Part shown: in pieces, positions 1 to 6,060 of the stretch
Layout: the number at the start of each line of letters is the position of its first letter
Position numbering within the stretch: position 1 is the first letter of the stretch
NCBI GenBank assembly: GCA_044347755.1
Contig: JBIKUE010000182.1
Location: 1-7,348, forward strand
Source of the DNA: M3007 sp044347755
GTDB taxonomy: Bacteria > Bacteroidota > Bacteroidia > Chitinophagales > Saprospiraceae
DNA: 7,348 bases
Reading direction: 5' to 3'
Made by a program: the position numbers and the translations under genes
Notes under the pieces: model-generated
Told to the model about the DNA's origin: nothing
The model's database searches: none
Seen by the model: only the letters and a program-made list of their open reading frames with translations

Positions 1-34
1 CTCTTCACTCATGTACTCTTCACTCATGTACTCA
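1..34. repeat. 15-bp tandem duplication at window edge
   Basis: CTCTTCACTCATGTA occurs twice in a row (1-15 and 16-30), and a third partial copy (CTCAT) runs up to the stop codon of the DUF3108 gene. The array may continue to the left of the window. It lies immediately 3' of that gene, in its untranslated tail. I see no hairpin in it and assign no function. Confidence 0.8.
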
Positions 35-886
35 TTAGTGCTTCGCTTCGAAGTTGTGCTTAAGCCCCCAGTATTCTTTGAGCACCATTTTAACGGAGCC
101 AACGGATACCGGTGATTCAATGAGCAGCGGGATCCGATTGGCATCGTCAGATACCCAAACAGTCATTTTGGCATCATCGTTGAAAACGTTTCCGGCTATA
201 ACTTCCGGCTGGAATTTGAGGGTTTTGTAGCGGCCCATTTTGTAGACCTTTTTATTGGAATCCCTGCCCAGGTAGTTCATCTTTAATGGATACTCTTCTT
301 TATCCATAAATACCCGGAATGGCACCGAATAACTTGGGGCCTGACTGCCGAAGTCGAAATTGCGGAGATTGTAAAGTGTTGATAGCACATCATGACAATC
401 TGAAGTAACCGCATGTTCGGTTTTTTCTTCTTTTTCTCCCTTTTTGGGCGCACGCCAAACCGTCATCTTTTTTGCCCCCTGGTTGAAAGAGATTTTTTCA
501 AATATATGGTAATCACCTTCGTTAACACTGCGTTCAGAATAATTAGGCAACAAGGTGTTTTTGTCCACCCAGGAATCGTATTCATCCTTTACGGTAAAAA
601 ACCATTCGTAGGAATCATACGTTTCCCCTTTAGCCTTGTAATGCAGTTGATTACCTTCGTCAAATACCTGAAAGGAGACTTCACCTGCAGGCACCCAGAT
701 GAAATTCAGGTTATAATAAATTTTGTACGTGAGGCGCTCACCATGCTGGAATGCCAGATCCATTGTTTCCGTTTTGGCTGGGGCAGGTACAGGTTCGCTC
801 TCATTGAATAGGCCAGATTGGGCAAAACCCATCAGCAGAAGGGTAGCCAGGCCAAAACTTGTATTTCTTAAAAGCTGCGTTTTCAT
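35..886 (-). CDS. DUF3108 domain protein, exported
   Basis: This 283-residue protein has an N-terminal signal peptide (basic MKTQLLR, hydrophobic 11-21, likely cleavage near AQS at 22-24). There is no lipobox cysteine, so a soluble periplasmic or outer-membrane-associated protein is expected. A Pro-rich linker (31-37) precedes the DUF3108 domain, which fills most of the chain. Family-like features are the opening FQHGERLTYKIYY (46-58), the GEVSF strand (68-72), VKDEYDSWVD (99-108) followed by LLP (112-114), and the DVLSTLYNLR segment (166-175). The biochemical role of DUF3108 proteins is not established. The length is normal and the ATG at 886 gives a clean signal peptide, so the start is well supported. 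No TAnnTTTG box is visible in the 74 nt before the repeat element begins, so the promoter is unclear. It may depend on sequence inside or beyond the repeats. Confidence 0.85.
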   Translation of the reverse strand: MKTQLLRNTSFGLATLLLMGFAQSGLFNESEPVPAPAKTETMDLAFQHGERLTYKIYYNLNFIWVPAGEVSFQVFDEGNQLHYKAKGETYDSYEWFFTVKDEYDSWVDKNTLLPNYSERSVNEGDYHIFEKISFNQGAKKMTVWRAPKKGEKEEKTEHAVTSDCHDVLSTLYNLRNFDFGSQAPSYSVPFRVFMDKEEYPLKMNYLGRDSNKKVYKMGRYKTLKFQPEVIAGNVFNDDAKMTVWVSDDANRIPLLIESPVSVGSVKMVLKEYWGLKHNFEAKH

Positions 887-963
887 GATGCTATGATTTT
901 TCTTTAAGACGTTGGTTTTTTCAAAAGGTTCTATTGAACGAGGTTAACGGAATGTTTATTTTA

Positions 964-1060
964 GAACGCGGGGTTGGAACGCGGGGTTAGAACGCGGATT
1001 TTTTATTTGGAACGCGGATGACGCAGGTGACGCGGATTTTGGAACGCGGATTTTTTATTT
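964..1060. repeat. Outer degenerate units of the AACGCGG element
   Basis: This is the left border of the large repeat element. Three diverged copies of GAACGCGG with short GGTT/GGGTT spacers (964-997) are followed by one incomplete 38-bp-type unit at 1009-1040 and a 20-bp short unit at 1041-1060. The same outer pattern, AACGCGGG plus a T-run, reappears in reverse complement at 1590-1634, so the borders of the element match each other. The 887-963 stretch to its left is unique sequence. Confidence 0.75.
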
Positions 1061-1364
1061 GGAACGCGGATGACGCGGATGACGCGGATTTTTTATTTGG
1101 AACGCGGATGACGCAGGTGACGCAGATTTTTTATTTGGAACGCGGATGACGCGGATGACGCGGATTTTTTATTTGGAACGCGGATGACGCAGGTGACGCG
1201 GATTTTTTATTTGGAACGCGGATGACGCAGGTGACGCGGATTTTTTATTTGGAACGCGGATGACGCGGATGACGCGGATTTTTTATTTGGAACGCGGATG
1301 ACGCGGATGACGCGGATTTTTTATTTGGAACGCGGATGACGCAGGTGACGCGGATTTTTTATTT
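1061..1364. repeat. Eight 38-bp tandem repeats (minisatellite)
   Basis: Eight contiguous 38-bp units start at 1061, 1099, 1137, 1175, 1213, 1251, 1289 and 1327. Each reads GGAACGCGG, then two 9-mers, then ATTTTTTATTT. The two 9-mers come in two versions: A is ATGACGCGG+ATGACGCGG, and B is ATGACGCAG+GTGACGCGG. The order is A, B, A, B, B, A, A, B; the second unit has one extra change, CGCAG before its T-run. Thirty-eight is not a multiple of three, so no reading frame stays in register and the array is not coding. There are no unique spacers, so it is not a CRISPR. Near-identity of units suggests recent expansion or gene-conversion-like homogenisation. Confidence 0.95.
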
Positions 1365-1463
1365 GGAACGCGGATGACGCGGATGACGCGGATGACGCGG
1401 ATGACGCGGATGACGCGGATGACGCGGATGACGCGGATGACGCGGATGACGCGGATGACGCGG
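1365..1463. repeat. Ten-copy 9-bp array, ATGACGCGG
   Basis: A final GGAACGCGG (1365-1373) is followed by exactly ten uninterrupted copies of ATGACGCGG (1374-1463). This is the same 9-mer that occurs twice in each upstream 38-bp unit, so the array looks like a slippage expansion of one unit's interior. All ten copies are identical, which implies a young or unstable tract. Because the period is 9 it is open in several frames, encoding only repeats such as RVI or RHP on the minus strand. Confidence 0.95.
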
Positions 1464-1547
1464 ATTTTAAAAATTGCCTGCGGCAATTTTGTGATTAAAT
1501 GAAGTTAAAATCTTAGGTTATCCTAAATAGGCTGCCGAAGGCAGCAT
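1464..1547. other. Hairpin-rich core of the mirrored repeat element
   Basis: This AT-rich core separates the left repeat arrays from their inverted counterpart. It holds three perfect small inverted repeats: AAAATTGCC/GGCAATTTT with loop TGC (1470-1478 and 1482-1490), TTAGG/CCTAA with loop TTAT (1513-1517 and 1522-1526), and GCTGCC/GGCAGC with loop GAA (1531-1536 and 1540-1545). The first and third have very short 3-nt loops, typical of REP-type palindromes. No credible gene is seen here. The first hairpin has T-runs on both sides and could act as a weak terminator, but no gene ends nearby. Confidence 0.65.
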
Positions 1548-1634
1548 AAAAAATCCGCGTCATCCGCGTCATCCGCGTTCCAAACCCTTCTCCGCGTTCC
1601 AAAACCCGCGTTCCAAAACCCGCGTTCCAAAAAA
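1548..1634. repeat. Inverted copy of the AACGCGG repeat units
   Basis: Read on the minus strand this segment contains, in order: three GGAACGCGG copies with GGTTTT-type spacers, then one full unit made of GGAACGCGG, two ATGACGCGG and ATTTTTT (1548-1581). This is version A of the 38-bp unit, in opposite orientation to 1061-1364. Together with the left arrays it makes a large inverted repeat around the hairpin core. The left arm is much longer because only it carries the tandem expansion. Confidence 0.9.
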
Positions 1635-1668
1635 CGAATGGGCAACCCTTATGAAAGGATTGCCCATT
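1629..1668 (-). terminator. Intrinsic terminator of the ompA gene
   Basis: Stem AATGGGCAA/TTGCCCATT (1637-1645 and 1660-1668) continues, after one C/A mismatch, with CCTT/AAGG around an ATGA loop. On the minus strand the hairpin is followed by CG and six T residues (1634-1629). It begins 25 nt beyond the ompA stop codon, which fits a rho-independent terminator for that gene. The U-tract coincides with the outer edge of the inverted repeat element. Confidence 0.9.
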
Positions 1669-1692
1669 GTATGTTAGATCGGAGGCTAAAAA

Positions 1693-3129
1693 TTAATAGC
1701 CAGCGTCTTTGTTGCCTTTAAAGCTGCCTTTTCCAGCTTCTTTGCCTTCTGGACGAGCCATTTCAGTTTCGCCTTTAGCAACGCGGAATTCTACGCGACG
1801 GTTCATAGAGTTAGAACCTTTAGCAGGAACAAGGGTTGATGCTTCACCAGCCCAGTTCAGGATCACGCGATCGCGAGCTACACCGTACTGAGAAACCAGT
1901 GTTTCGATAGCTGCTTTAGCGCGGTTGTAAGACAATACTGCGTTGTAACCTTCTGGGCCACGAGCATCAGTGTGACCAACTGCTACTACCTTCAGGCTTG
2001 GGTTAGCTTTCAATACAGAAGCAACCTGGTAAAGCTTGTCGTATTCGCCGAAACGAACGCTGTAGCTATTATCCGTGAAGTTCACCATTGGAAGGAACCA
2101 TTCTGTTGGTTTTGGTTCCGGAATTTTGATAGCAGCGATCTTAGCGTCAACGATACGGTTAACGTCAGCCTCAGTAATTGGCTTTGGCACCTGTGCAACA
2201 CCGTCTTTGTTTACGGTATAACCTGGAGGAGAGAATGGCTCTTTGTCCATGTAGTTAGGCACTTTGTCGCCGTCAGAATCCAGCGTAACACCTTTGGTGT
2301 CAACACGTGCACCAGCAGGGCTGTTGTCTTCGTCGTCGATAGCGTCGATGATACCGTCGCCGTCAGTGTCGGTTGGATCGTAGATTGGACGCTTTTCGAG
2401 TTCAGAAATAGCGTTACCAGCCGTCTCCATTGGGTTAACCCAGTAGAGTGGCTCAGATTTTTTGTTACCAGCTTTGTCTTTGCCACCGAGGTTAAAGTTC
2501 AAAGACAGGTGTGGCCAGTGGAAAGCGTCGCGGTAAGTTGTGCGGCTGTCGCCAACGTTATTATCGCCGTCGAGCAAGTCACCATCAGAACCCATTACCT
2601 GAGCTACAGTGTATTCAACACCGAGGTTGAACTTGGAGTTGAAACGGAAAGCCAGGCCTGCACCGAATTCAACGGTTGCGCCGCCGTAGCTTTCTGATTC
2701 TGTAGCACCGTTAGGTGTTACATCGAAAGAAGAGTAGCCCAAGCCACCGAATACATTCAGACCTACTTTGCGGTAAGGCTTGTCGAAACGGAGGTTATTC
2801 ACCGTCATCACCAATTGACCGCTTCCGCTGAACCATGAGGTTTCAGATTTGTCGGTGTTGGTGCCGGTGTTTTCGTTTTTCATAGAACCATACAAACCAC
2901 CCAGACGTACAGAGAATACGTGGCCGAGAGATTTGCGTACGTGAAGGCCGCCGCCAAAACCTGGGAACTTCGCATCGATATCGCCAACTACCATAGGTGT
3001 ACCGAGGTCAACGCCCAATTCCCACTGGTCGGCAGGAGTGAATGAGCGGTAGGTGCCTGCATCCTGTGCAGCCAAACCCAGCCCAAAAGAGGTCAAAAGG
3101 AGCGTAAAAGTTAATTTCCGAACCGTCAT
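1693..3129 (-). CDS. OmpA-family outer membrane protein with beta-barrel and Ca-binding linker
   Basis: This 478-residue protein anchors the outer membrane to peptidoglycan. A signal peptide (1-21, cut near LAAQD) leads into an N-terminal beta-barrel-like domain (about 35-215) rich in alternating aromatic/Gly strands such as FGGGLHVRK, NVFGGLGYSSFD and FNLGVEYTVAQV. The linker (251-298) carries two Asp-rich, thrombospondin type-3-like calcium-binding repeats, DTDGDGIIDAIDDED and DSDGDKVPNYMD. The OmpA C-terminal domain follows (about 346-451) with VGHTDARG (D388) and NRRVEF (R445), matching the family's diaminopimelate-contacting Asp and Arg. A short Gly/Lys-rich tail (452-478) ends it. The architecture is standard for abundant Bacteroidota OmpA proteins. 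It is probably transcribed alone. A strong terminator follows it. The 135-nt upstream gap contains only weak inverted repeats (CCCTGT/ACAGGG at 3219-3245 and GGGA/TCCC at 3211-3221) and no TAnnTTTG box, so the promoter is unresolved. Confidence 0.95.
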   Translation of the reverse strand: MTVRKLTFTLLLTSFGLGLAAQDAGTYRSFTPADQWELGVDLGTPMVVGDIDAKFPGFGGGLHVRKSLGHVFSVRLGGLYGSMKNENTGTNTDKSETSWFSGSGQLVMTVNNLRFDKPYRKVGLNVFGGLGYSSFDVTPNGATESESYGGATVEFGAGLAFRFNSKFNLGVEYTVAQVMGSDGDLLDGDNNVGDSRTTYRDAFHWPHLSLNFNLGGKDKAGNKKSEPLYWVNPMETAGNAISELEKRPIYDPTDTDGDGIIDAIDDEDNSPAGARVDTKGVTLDSDGDKVPNYMDKEPFSPPGYTVNKDGVAQVPKPITEADVNRIVDAKIAAIKIPEPKPTEWFLPMVNFTDNSYSVRFGEYDKLYQVASVLKANPSLKVVAVGHTDARGPEGYNAVLSYNRAKAAIETLVSQYGVARDRVILNWAGEASTLVPAKGSNSMNRRVEFRVAKGETEMARPEGKEAGKGSFKGNKDAGY

Positions 3130-3264
3130 AGGGTTGCTGAATTTTTAATGAAATGAATGTTACAGTTTTGTTCGTTTCCTGCTTTTTGGGGCAATTATCG
3201 CTCGGATGGAGGGACTTTCCCTGTAAACAGATTAGAAAAACAGGGCAATAGTCGGTAATCCTTA

Positions 3265-4500
3265 TTAAATACCCAGCTTTTTCAGCGCCAAAAATAGGGC
3301 AGTGGTGGATATTTTTCGGGGAAAATCGTTATTTTTTCTAACATCTTCTAAAGCCCTGCGAATTGTTACTGAAGTATCCGAGAAAATAGCCCGGTCTGTC
3401 ATGACAGCATCGGGCTGCATCAGGTAGGCAAAAACTCGTGCCATTCCGCAGTTTGAAACGAAATCAGGGATTACTGCGGTATGCTCATCTGCGTATCTGG
3501 CCGTAGGGCCAAAGAACACCTGATCATCCACAAATGGCACATTGGCGCCGCATGCAATTACTTCAATTCCGCCGGCCAGCATGTTGTCTACTTGTTCACG
3601 GGTAACCAGTTTGGATGCCGCGCCTGGTATAAAAATATCGGCGCCGAGTTTCCAGATCTTTTCATTTACCTCCTGGAATGGCAACATTCGGTGACTGTGC
3701 AGTTTGTTGCCGGCCTTTTCATTGAAAAGTTGCTTTACCTCGTCGAGACTCAAACCTTCCGGTGCGATGATCCCGCCATCACGGTCAATTATGCCCACAA
3801 TTTTCACCCCTTCTTTAGCCAGGTAACAAGCTGCAGCCGAAGCTACATTTCCCCAACCCTGAATAATAGCCGTTTTACCATTCAGGTCGCTGTGTTGGAA
3901 AATATCATAAAAATGGCGCACAGATTCCGCCACACCATAGCCGGTAATCAAATCTGCTACGGCGTATTTGTGTTTGCCGCCTTCCGGAACGTACTCCAGA
4001 TCTTCCACTATTTTGGTACACCCGTAGCGCAACTGACCTATAATATTGATCTGTTGGCCTTCAGAGGGCTTGAAGTGCCCGCGCACGATACCTTCCTGTG
4101 GGTGCCAAAGACCCAGTGCCTCCGTGATAGGTACTACGTCTTTGATTTCGTCTACGTTGAGGTCCCCGCCGGTACCGTAATAATTTTTCAGGATGGGTAG
4201 AGCTGCCCGATACCAACGTTCCAAAACTTCCAGCCTGCGTGGATCGGAAGGATCAAAGTTGATACCGCTTTTAGCACCACCAATGGCAGGGCCACAAACG
4301 CTGAACTTGATTTCCATGACTTTGGCCAAAGAAATGACTTCTTCGCAGGTAAGTCCTTTGCGCATGCGCGTTCCGCCGCCGGCAGCTCCGTTTCGGAGGG
4401 AATTGATCACGATCCAGCCTTCAGCGCCGGTTTCTTCATCGTGCCATTCAAAAATGATTTCGGGTTTTTTCTCCTTGTACTTCTGTAGGAGTTCTTCCAT
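3265..4500 (-). CDS. Glu/Leu/Phe/Val dehydrogenase family oxidoreductase
   Basis: This 411-residue cytosolic enzyme belongs to the family that interconverts an L-amino acid and its 2-oxo acid plus ammonia, using NAD(P). The N-terminal substrate domain shows GGGTRMRKG (41-49), K65 in EIKFS, the catalytic lysine K77 in GGAKSGINFDP (74-84), and the acid D113 in GTGGDLNVDE. The Rossmann domain has GWGNVAS (215-221), with an Asp (D239) after the second strand (VGIIDRDGG), which favours NAD over NADP. The family segment PDFVSNCGMARV (345-356) follows. By-eye alignment to Clostridium glutamate dehydrogenase puts G41 where Lys89 sits and F357 where Ser380 sits. Those two residues bind the glutamate gamma-carboxylate, and GGTRM is typical of leucine/phenylalanine dehydrogenases. 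True substrate is therefore uncertain, so I give no gdhA or ldh symbol. The length is usual, and a promoter box lies 40 nt upstream. Confidence 0.93.
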   Translation of the reverse strand: MEELLQKYKEKKPEIIFEWHDEETGAEGWIVINSLRNGAAGGGTRMRKGLTCEEVISLAKVMEIKFSVCGPAIGGAKSGINFDPSDPRRLEVLERWYRAALPILKNYYGTGGDLNVDEIKDVVPITEALGLWHPQEGIVRGHFKPSEGQQINIIGQLRYGCTKIVEDLEYVPEGGKHKYAVADLITGYGVAESVRHFYDIFQHSDLNGKTAIIQGWGNVASAAACYLAKEGVKIVGIIDRDGGIIAPEGLSLDEVKQLFNEKAGNKLHSHRMLPFQEVNEKIWKLGADIFIPGAASKLVTREQVDNMLAGGIEVIACGANVPFVDDQVFFGPTARYADEHTAVIPDFVSNCGMARVFAYLMQPDAVMTDRAIFSDTSVTIRRALEDVRKNNDFPRKISTTALFLALKKLGI

Positions 4501-4540
4501 GGAATAGGTGGTGGGTGAGATGATCAGGGATTTTGCGGCG

Positions 4541-4548
4541 CAAAGGTA
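4541..4548 (-). promoter_or_regulatory. Putative -7 promoter box of the dehydrogenase gene
   Basis: The minus strand reads TACCTTTG, matching the Bacteroidota -7 consensus TAnnTTTG. It lies 41 nt upstream of the dehydrogenase ATG, implying a leader of roughly 30-35 nt. No TTTG-type -33 element is visible. That region is occupied by the GT-rich repeat at 4555-4592. Confidence 0.55.
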
Positions 4549-4554
4549 ATGGTT

Positions 4555-4592
4555 AGTGTTTGAGTGTTTGAGTGTTTTGGTGTTTTAGTTGG
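4555..4592. repeat. GTGTTTTG-type intergenic repeat, copy 1
   Basis: Two copies of AGTGTTTG (4555-4562, 4563-4570) are followed by AGTGTTTTGGTGTTTTAG and TTGG (4571-4592). The same 18-mer begins the left arm of the inverted repeat at 7019-7048. There one further TGTTTTGG unit is inserted before TTGG, so the two loci differ by a whole unit. The copy lies between tsaE and the dehydrogenase gene, just upstream of the latter's -7 box. Its role is unknown. Confidence 0.8.
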
Positions 4593-4600
4593 GCTTGAGC

Positions 4601-4669
4601 GTATGCCGGAAGATATTCTGGCCTTGTATCTGATGAGCCCTGTATGCCGGAACGGCATTCCGGCATACA
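4601..4669. repeat. REP-like palindrome after tsaE
   Basis: A perfect 12-bp inverted repeat, TGTATGCCGGAA/TTCCGGCATACA (4641-4652 and 4658-4669), with a 5-nt CGGCA loop, begins 3 nt beyond the tsaE stop codon. A third copy of the arm, GTATGCCGGAA, is found at 4601-4611 in the same orientation as the left arm. The minus strand has no T-run after the stem, so it is not a standard intrinsic terminator. It may still block 3' exonucleases or be a repetitive extragenic palindrome. Confidence 0.7.
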
Positions 4670-4672
4670 TTG

Positions 4673-5098
4673 TCAGGACAAAACAATTCTCCTTTGGGTT
4701 TCGCCTAATATTTCGATGTGGATGCTGGCCGAGTTTTCAGGAAAAAAACCTTCTGCGACTTGTGGCCATTCCACAAGGCAGAACCAGTGATCGTACATCA
4801 GTTCATCCAGTCCAATATCAAATGCTTCGTTAGGATTCCGTAAACGGTAAAGATCCAAATGATGAATAATGGCCAAAGAACCATCCGTGGCTGTATAATG
4901 GTATTCATTCACCAAAGAAAAAGTAGGGCTGGAGGTTGGGTCCTGCACCCCCAGATGCGCACAAAAGGCTTTCACAAAGGTGGTCTTGCCGGCGCCCATA
5001 TCGCCGTAAAGGGCAATTTTGCGGCGGGTGCCCAGCGCGGAAATGATTTCCGGCATGATAGCAGGCAGGTCGTCAGGAGAATGTAGCAGCCAATCCAT
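4673..5098 (-). CDS. tsaE: tRNA threonylcarbamoyladenosine biosynthesis ATPase TsaE
   Basis: TsaE is the ATPase of the bacterial t6A complex. With TsaB and TsaD it supports threonylcarbamoyl transfer to A37 of ANN-decoding tRNAs in the cytoplasm. The 141-residue length is normal. Visible motifs are the Walker A loop GDMGAGKTT (32-40), the switch-like TSSPTFSLVNEY segment (55-66), HHLDLYRL (79-86) containing the conserved Asp, the GLDEL motif (96-100), and LVEWP (108-112), which stands at the Walker-B-like position. It is probably transcribed from its own promoter (TATCTTTG, 28 nt upstream of the ATG) and is separated from the dehydrogenase gene by 172 nt of repeats. No partner tsaB or tsaD is seen in the window. 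Assignment is firm. Confidence 0.96.
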   Translation of the reverse strand: MDWLLHSPDDLPAIMPEIISALGTRRKIALYGDMGAGKTTFVKAFCAHLGVQDPTSSPTFSLVNEYHYTATDGSLAIIHHLDLYRLRNPNEAFDIGLDELMYDHWFCLVEWPQVAEGFFPENSASIHIEILGETQRRIVLS

Positions 5099-5125
5099 GG
5101 GTCAAAACTAGCGTAGAACGCAATG

Positions 5126-5133
5126 CAAAGATA
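5126..5133 (-). promoter_or_regulatory. Putative -7 promoter box of tsaE
   Basis: The minus strand reads TATCTTTG, an exact match to TAnnTTTG. It lies 28 nt upstream of the tsaE ATG, giving a leader of about 20 nt. A TTTG lies further upstream but about 32 nt before the box, more than the usual spacing, so the -33 element is not convincing. Confidence 0.55.
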
Positions 5134-5158
5134 CGAGGATTTGGACTAAGCGTATCTT
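5128..5158. promoter_or_regulatory. Inverted repeat overlapping the tsaE promoter box
   Basis: AAGATACG (5128-5135) and CGTATCTT (5151-5158) form a perfect 8-bp inverted repeat with a 15-nt gap. The left arm covers most of the -7 box, so it could be an operator. It also lies just after the stop of the upstream GldM-like gene, so it could instead be a weak transcript end, though it lacks a T-run. It may be coincidental. Confidence 0.35.
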
Positions 5159-5184
5159 GATCAAATCGGTGAGCAACCCGCATA

Positions 5185-6060
5185 TCAATGGCCGACTACC
5201 TTCACATAGTAAGTCTTTTCAAACATGGTTACGGAATCGGTATGTGGATGGTCATATTGCCAACGAACCTGAAGCGGATGAATGCCCGGGGTGTCAAATT
5301 GATATTGGAATGATGCAACACCACCTTTGATGGGAAATTCCCGGTTGTTGAGGAAGAGGTGTTGTTGTTTCGTAAATGGGAAAAGTTTGGAACGCCGCAA
5401 ACTACGATTCGAAAGAAGAACCACTCCTTCCAGACTGCCATTATCTTGAAAATTCAGCTTGTGATAAAACAGGTAAGGAAAAAACTTATCGAAACCACAA
5501 TAAGGACCCGAGATCTTCCTTGAAACATAATTGCCGGAGAGCACCAGATTCATTAAACTTGCCACCTGTGCATGTACCAGAAACAACGGCCCATCAAATC
5601 TGTGCATAGGCGCAATTTCCGGATTGAATGCAGAAACCCATCTTAAGACCTCCTCGTCTCCATCACAATAGATCTTGGTCAGCTCCTGGTGGTTGATGTA
5701 CGCTTCCTTCAGCGCAGGAAAATAAGGCTTTTGTTTGCCGGACAGGCCGTTAGCGATCCAAGCAGATAATGAATCTGCTTGTTGCGCAAGGTGCATAAAG
5801 CGGTTACAATATAGCTCATTCTGCTGACTTGGATAATCCTCGTTGGTTTTTATTACACCTGCGTTCAGTTGCTCATAGTTAGCCCGGATTACTTTTACGG
5901 CGCCCTGTAAGTCTTGCGCCAGCACTTCTTTTAGTCTATCGTCCTGATTGCTGTACTCTGTGTAAAGAACATACCCGCCTAATAGCAGGAGAATACCGAG
6001 ATACAGTCCATGACCGGAAATGATTTTCCTGATTAGTTTTTGCATATTTCTTGAATACAT
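5185..6060 (-). CDS. Single-pass membrane protein with GldM-like layout (downstream of pair)
   Basis: I do not recognise this 291-residue protein as a named gene. It has a short basic N-terminus (KLIRK), one membrane helix (about 16-34, LYLGILLLLGGYVLY), a long helical periplasmic region (about 40-185) containing EDYPSQQN, and a C-terminal beta-rich module (about 195-290). In the last module LFLNNREFPIKGGVA is followed by FDTPGIHPLQVRW and a closing YYVKVV strand. This strand-turn pattern (a short residue before a GG turn, then PG and a paired strand) recalls the Ig-like module that follows the helical domain in GldM. GldM is much longer, about 500 residues, and its motor-type transmembrane sequence is not seen here. 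Cysteines are at 85, 132 and 188. The start at 6060 overlaps the upstream gene by 28 nt; Met6 at 6045 is an alternative with a 13-nt overlap. Translational coupling is likely. Confidence 0.85.
   Translation of the reverse strand: MYSRNMQKLIRKIISGHGLYLGILLLLGGYVLYTEYSNQDDRLKEVLAQDLQGAVKVIRANYEQLNAGVIKTNEDYPSQQNELYCNRFMHLAQQADSLSAWIANGLSGKQKPYFPALKEAYINHQELTKIYCDGDEEVLRWVSAFNPEIAPMHRFDGPLFLVHAQVASLMNLVLSGNYVSRKISGPYCGFDKFFPYLFYHKLNFQDNGSLEGVVLLSNRSLRRSKLFPFTKQQHLFLNNREFPIKGGVASFQYQFDTPGIHPLQVRWQYDHPHTDSVTMFEKTYYVKVVGH

Noticed and set aside
413..811. 132-residue plus-strand frame
   Set aside because: It is antisense to the DUF3108 gene with low-complexity start (FFFFFSLF) and no recognisable motif.
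1061..1463. Possible CRISPR array
   Set aside because: Units are contiguous 38-mers and 9-mers without unique spacers, and no cas gene is present.
1283..1486. 67-residue minus-strand frame rich in RVI and RHP repeats
   Set aside because: It is a readthrough of the 9-bp array and adjoining 38-bp units, begins with TTG inside a hairpin, and has no non-repeat content. The 38-bp period cannot hold a frame.
1464..1547. Structured non-coding RNA gene in the core
   Set aside because: The three hairpins are short and independent, and no promoter or known RNA family pattern is visible, so it is described as the core of a repeat element.
2211..2486. 91-residue minus-strand frame within ompA
   Set aside because: Same-strand shifted frame over the Asp-rich linker; the ompA frame is continuous and supported by domains.
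1972..2697. 241-residue plus-strand frame
   Set aside because: It is antisense to ompA and an artefact of that gene's codon pattern; its translation has no recognisable domain.
3481..4200. 239-residue plus-strand frame
   Set aside because: It lies wholly antisense to the dehydrogenase gene, whose protein has clear family motifs; the plus frame resembles no family I know.
4193..4833. Plus-strand frames across the dehydrogenase start and the tsaE end
   Set aside because: They overlap two well-supported minus-strand genes and pass through intergenic repeats.
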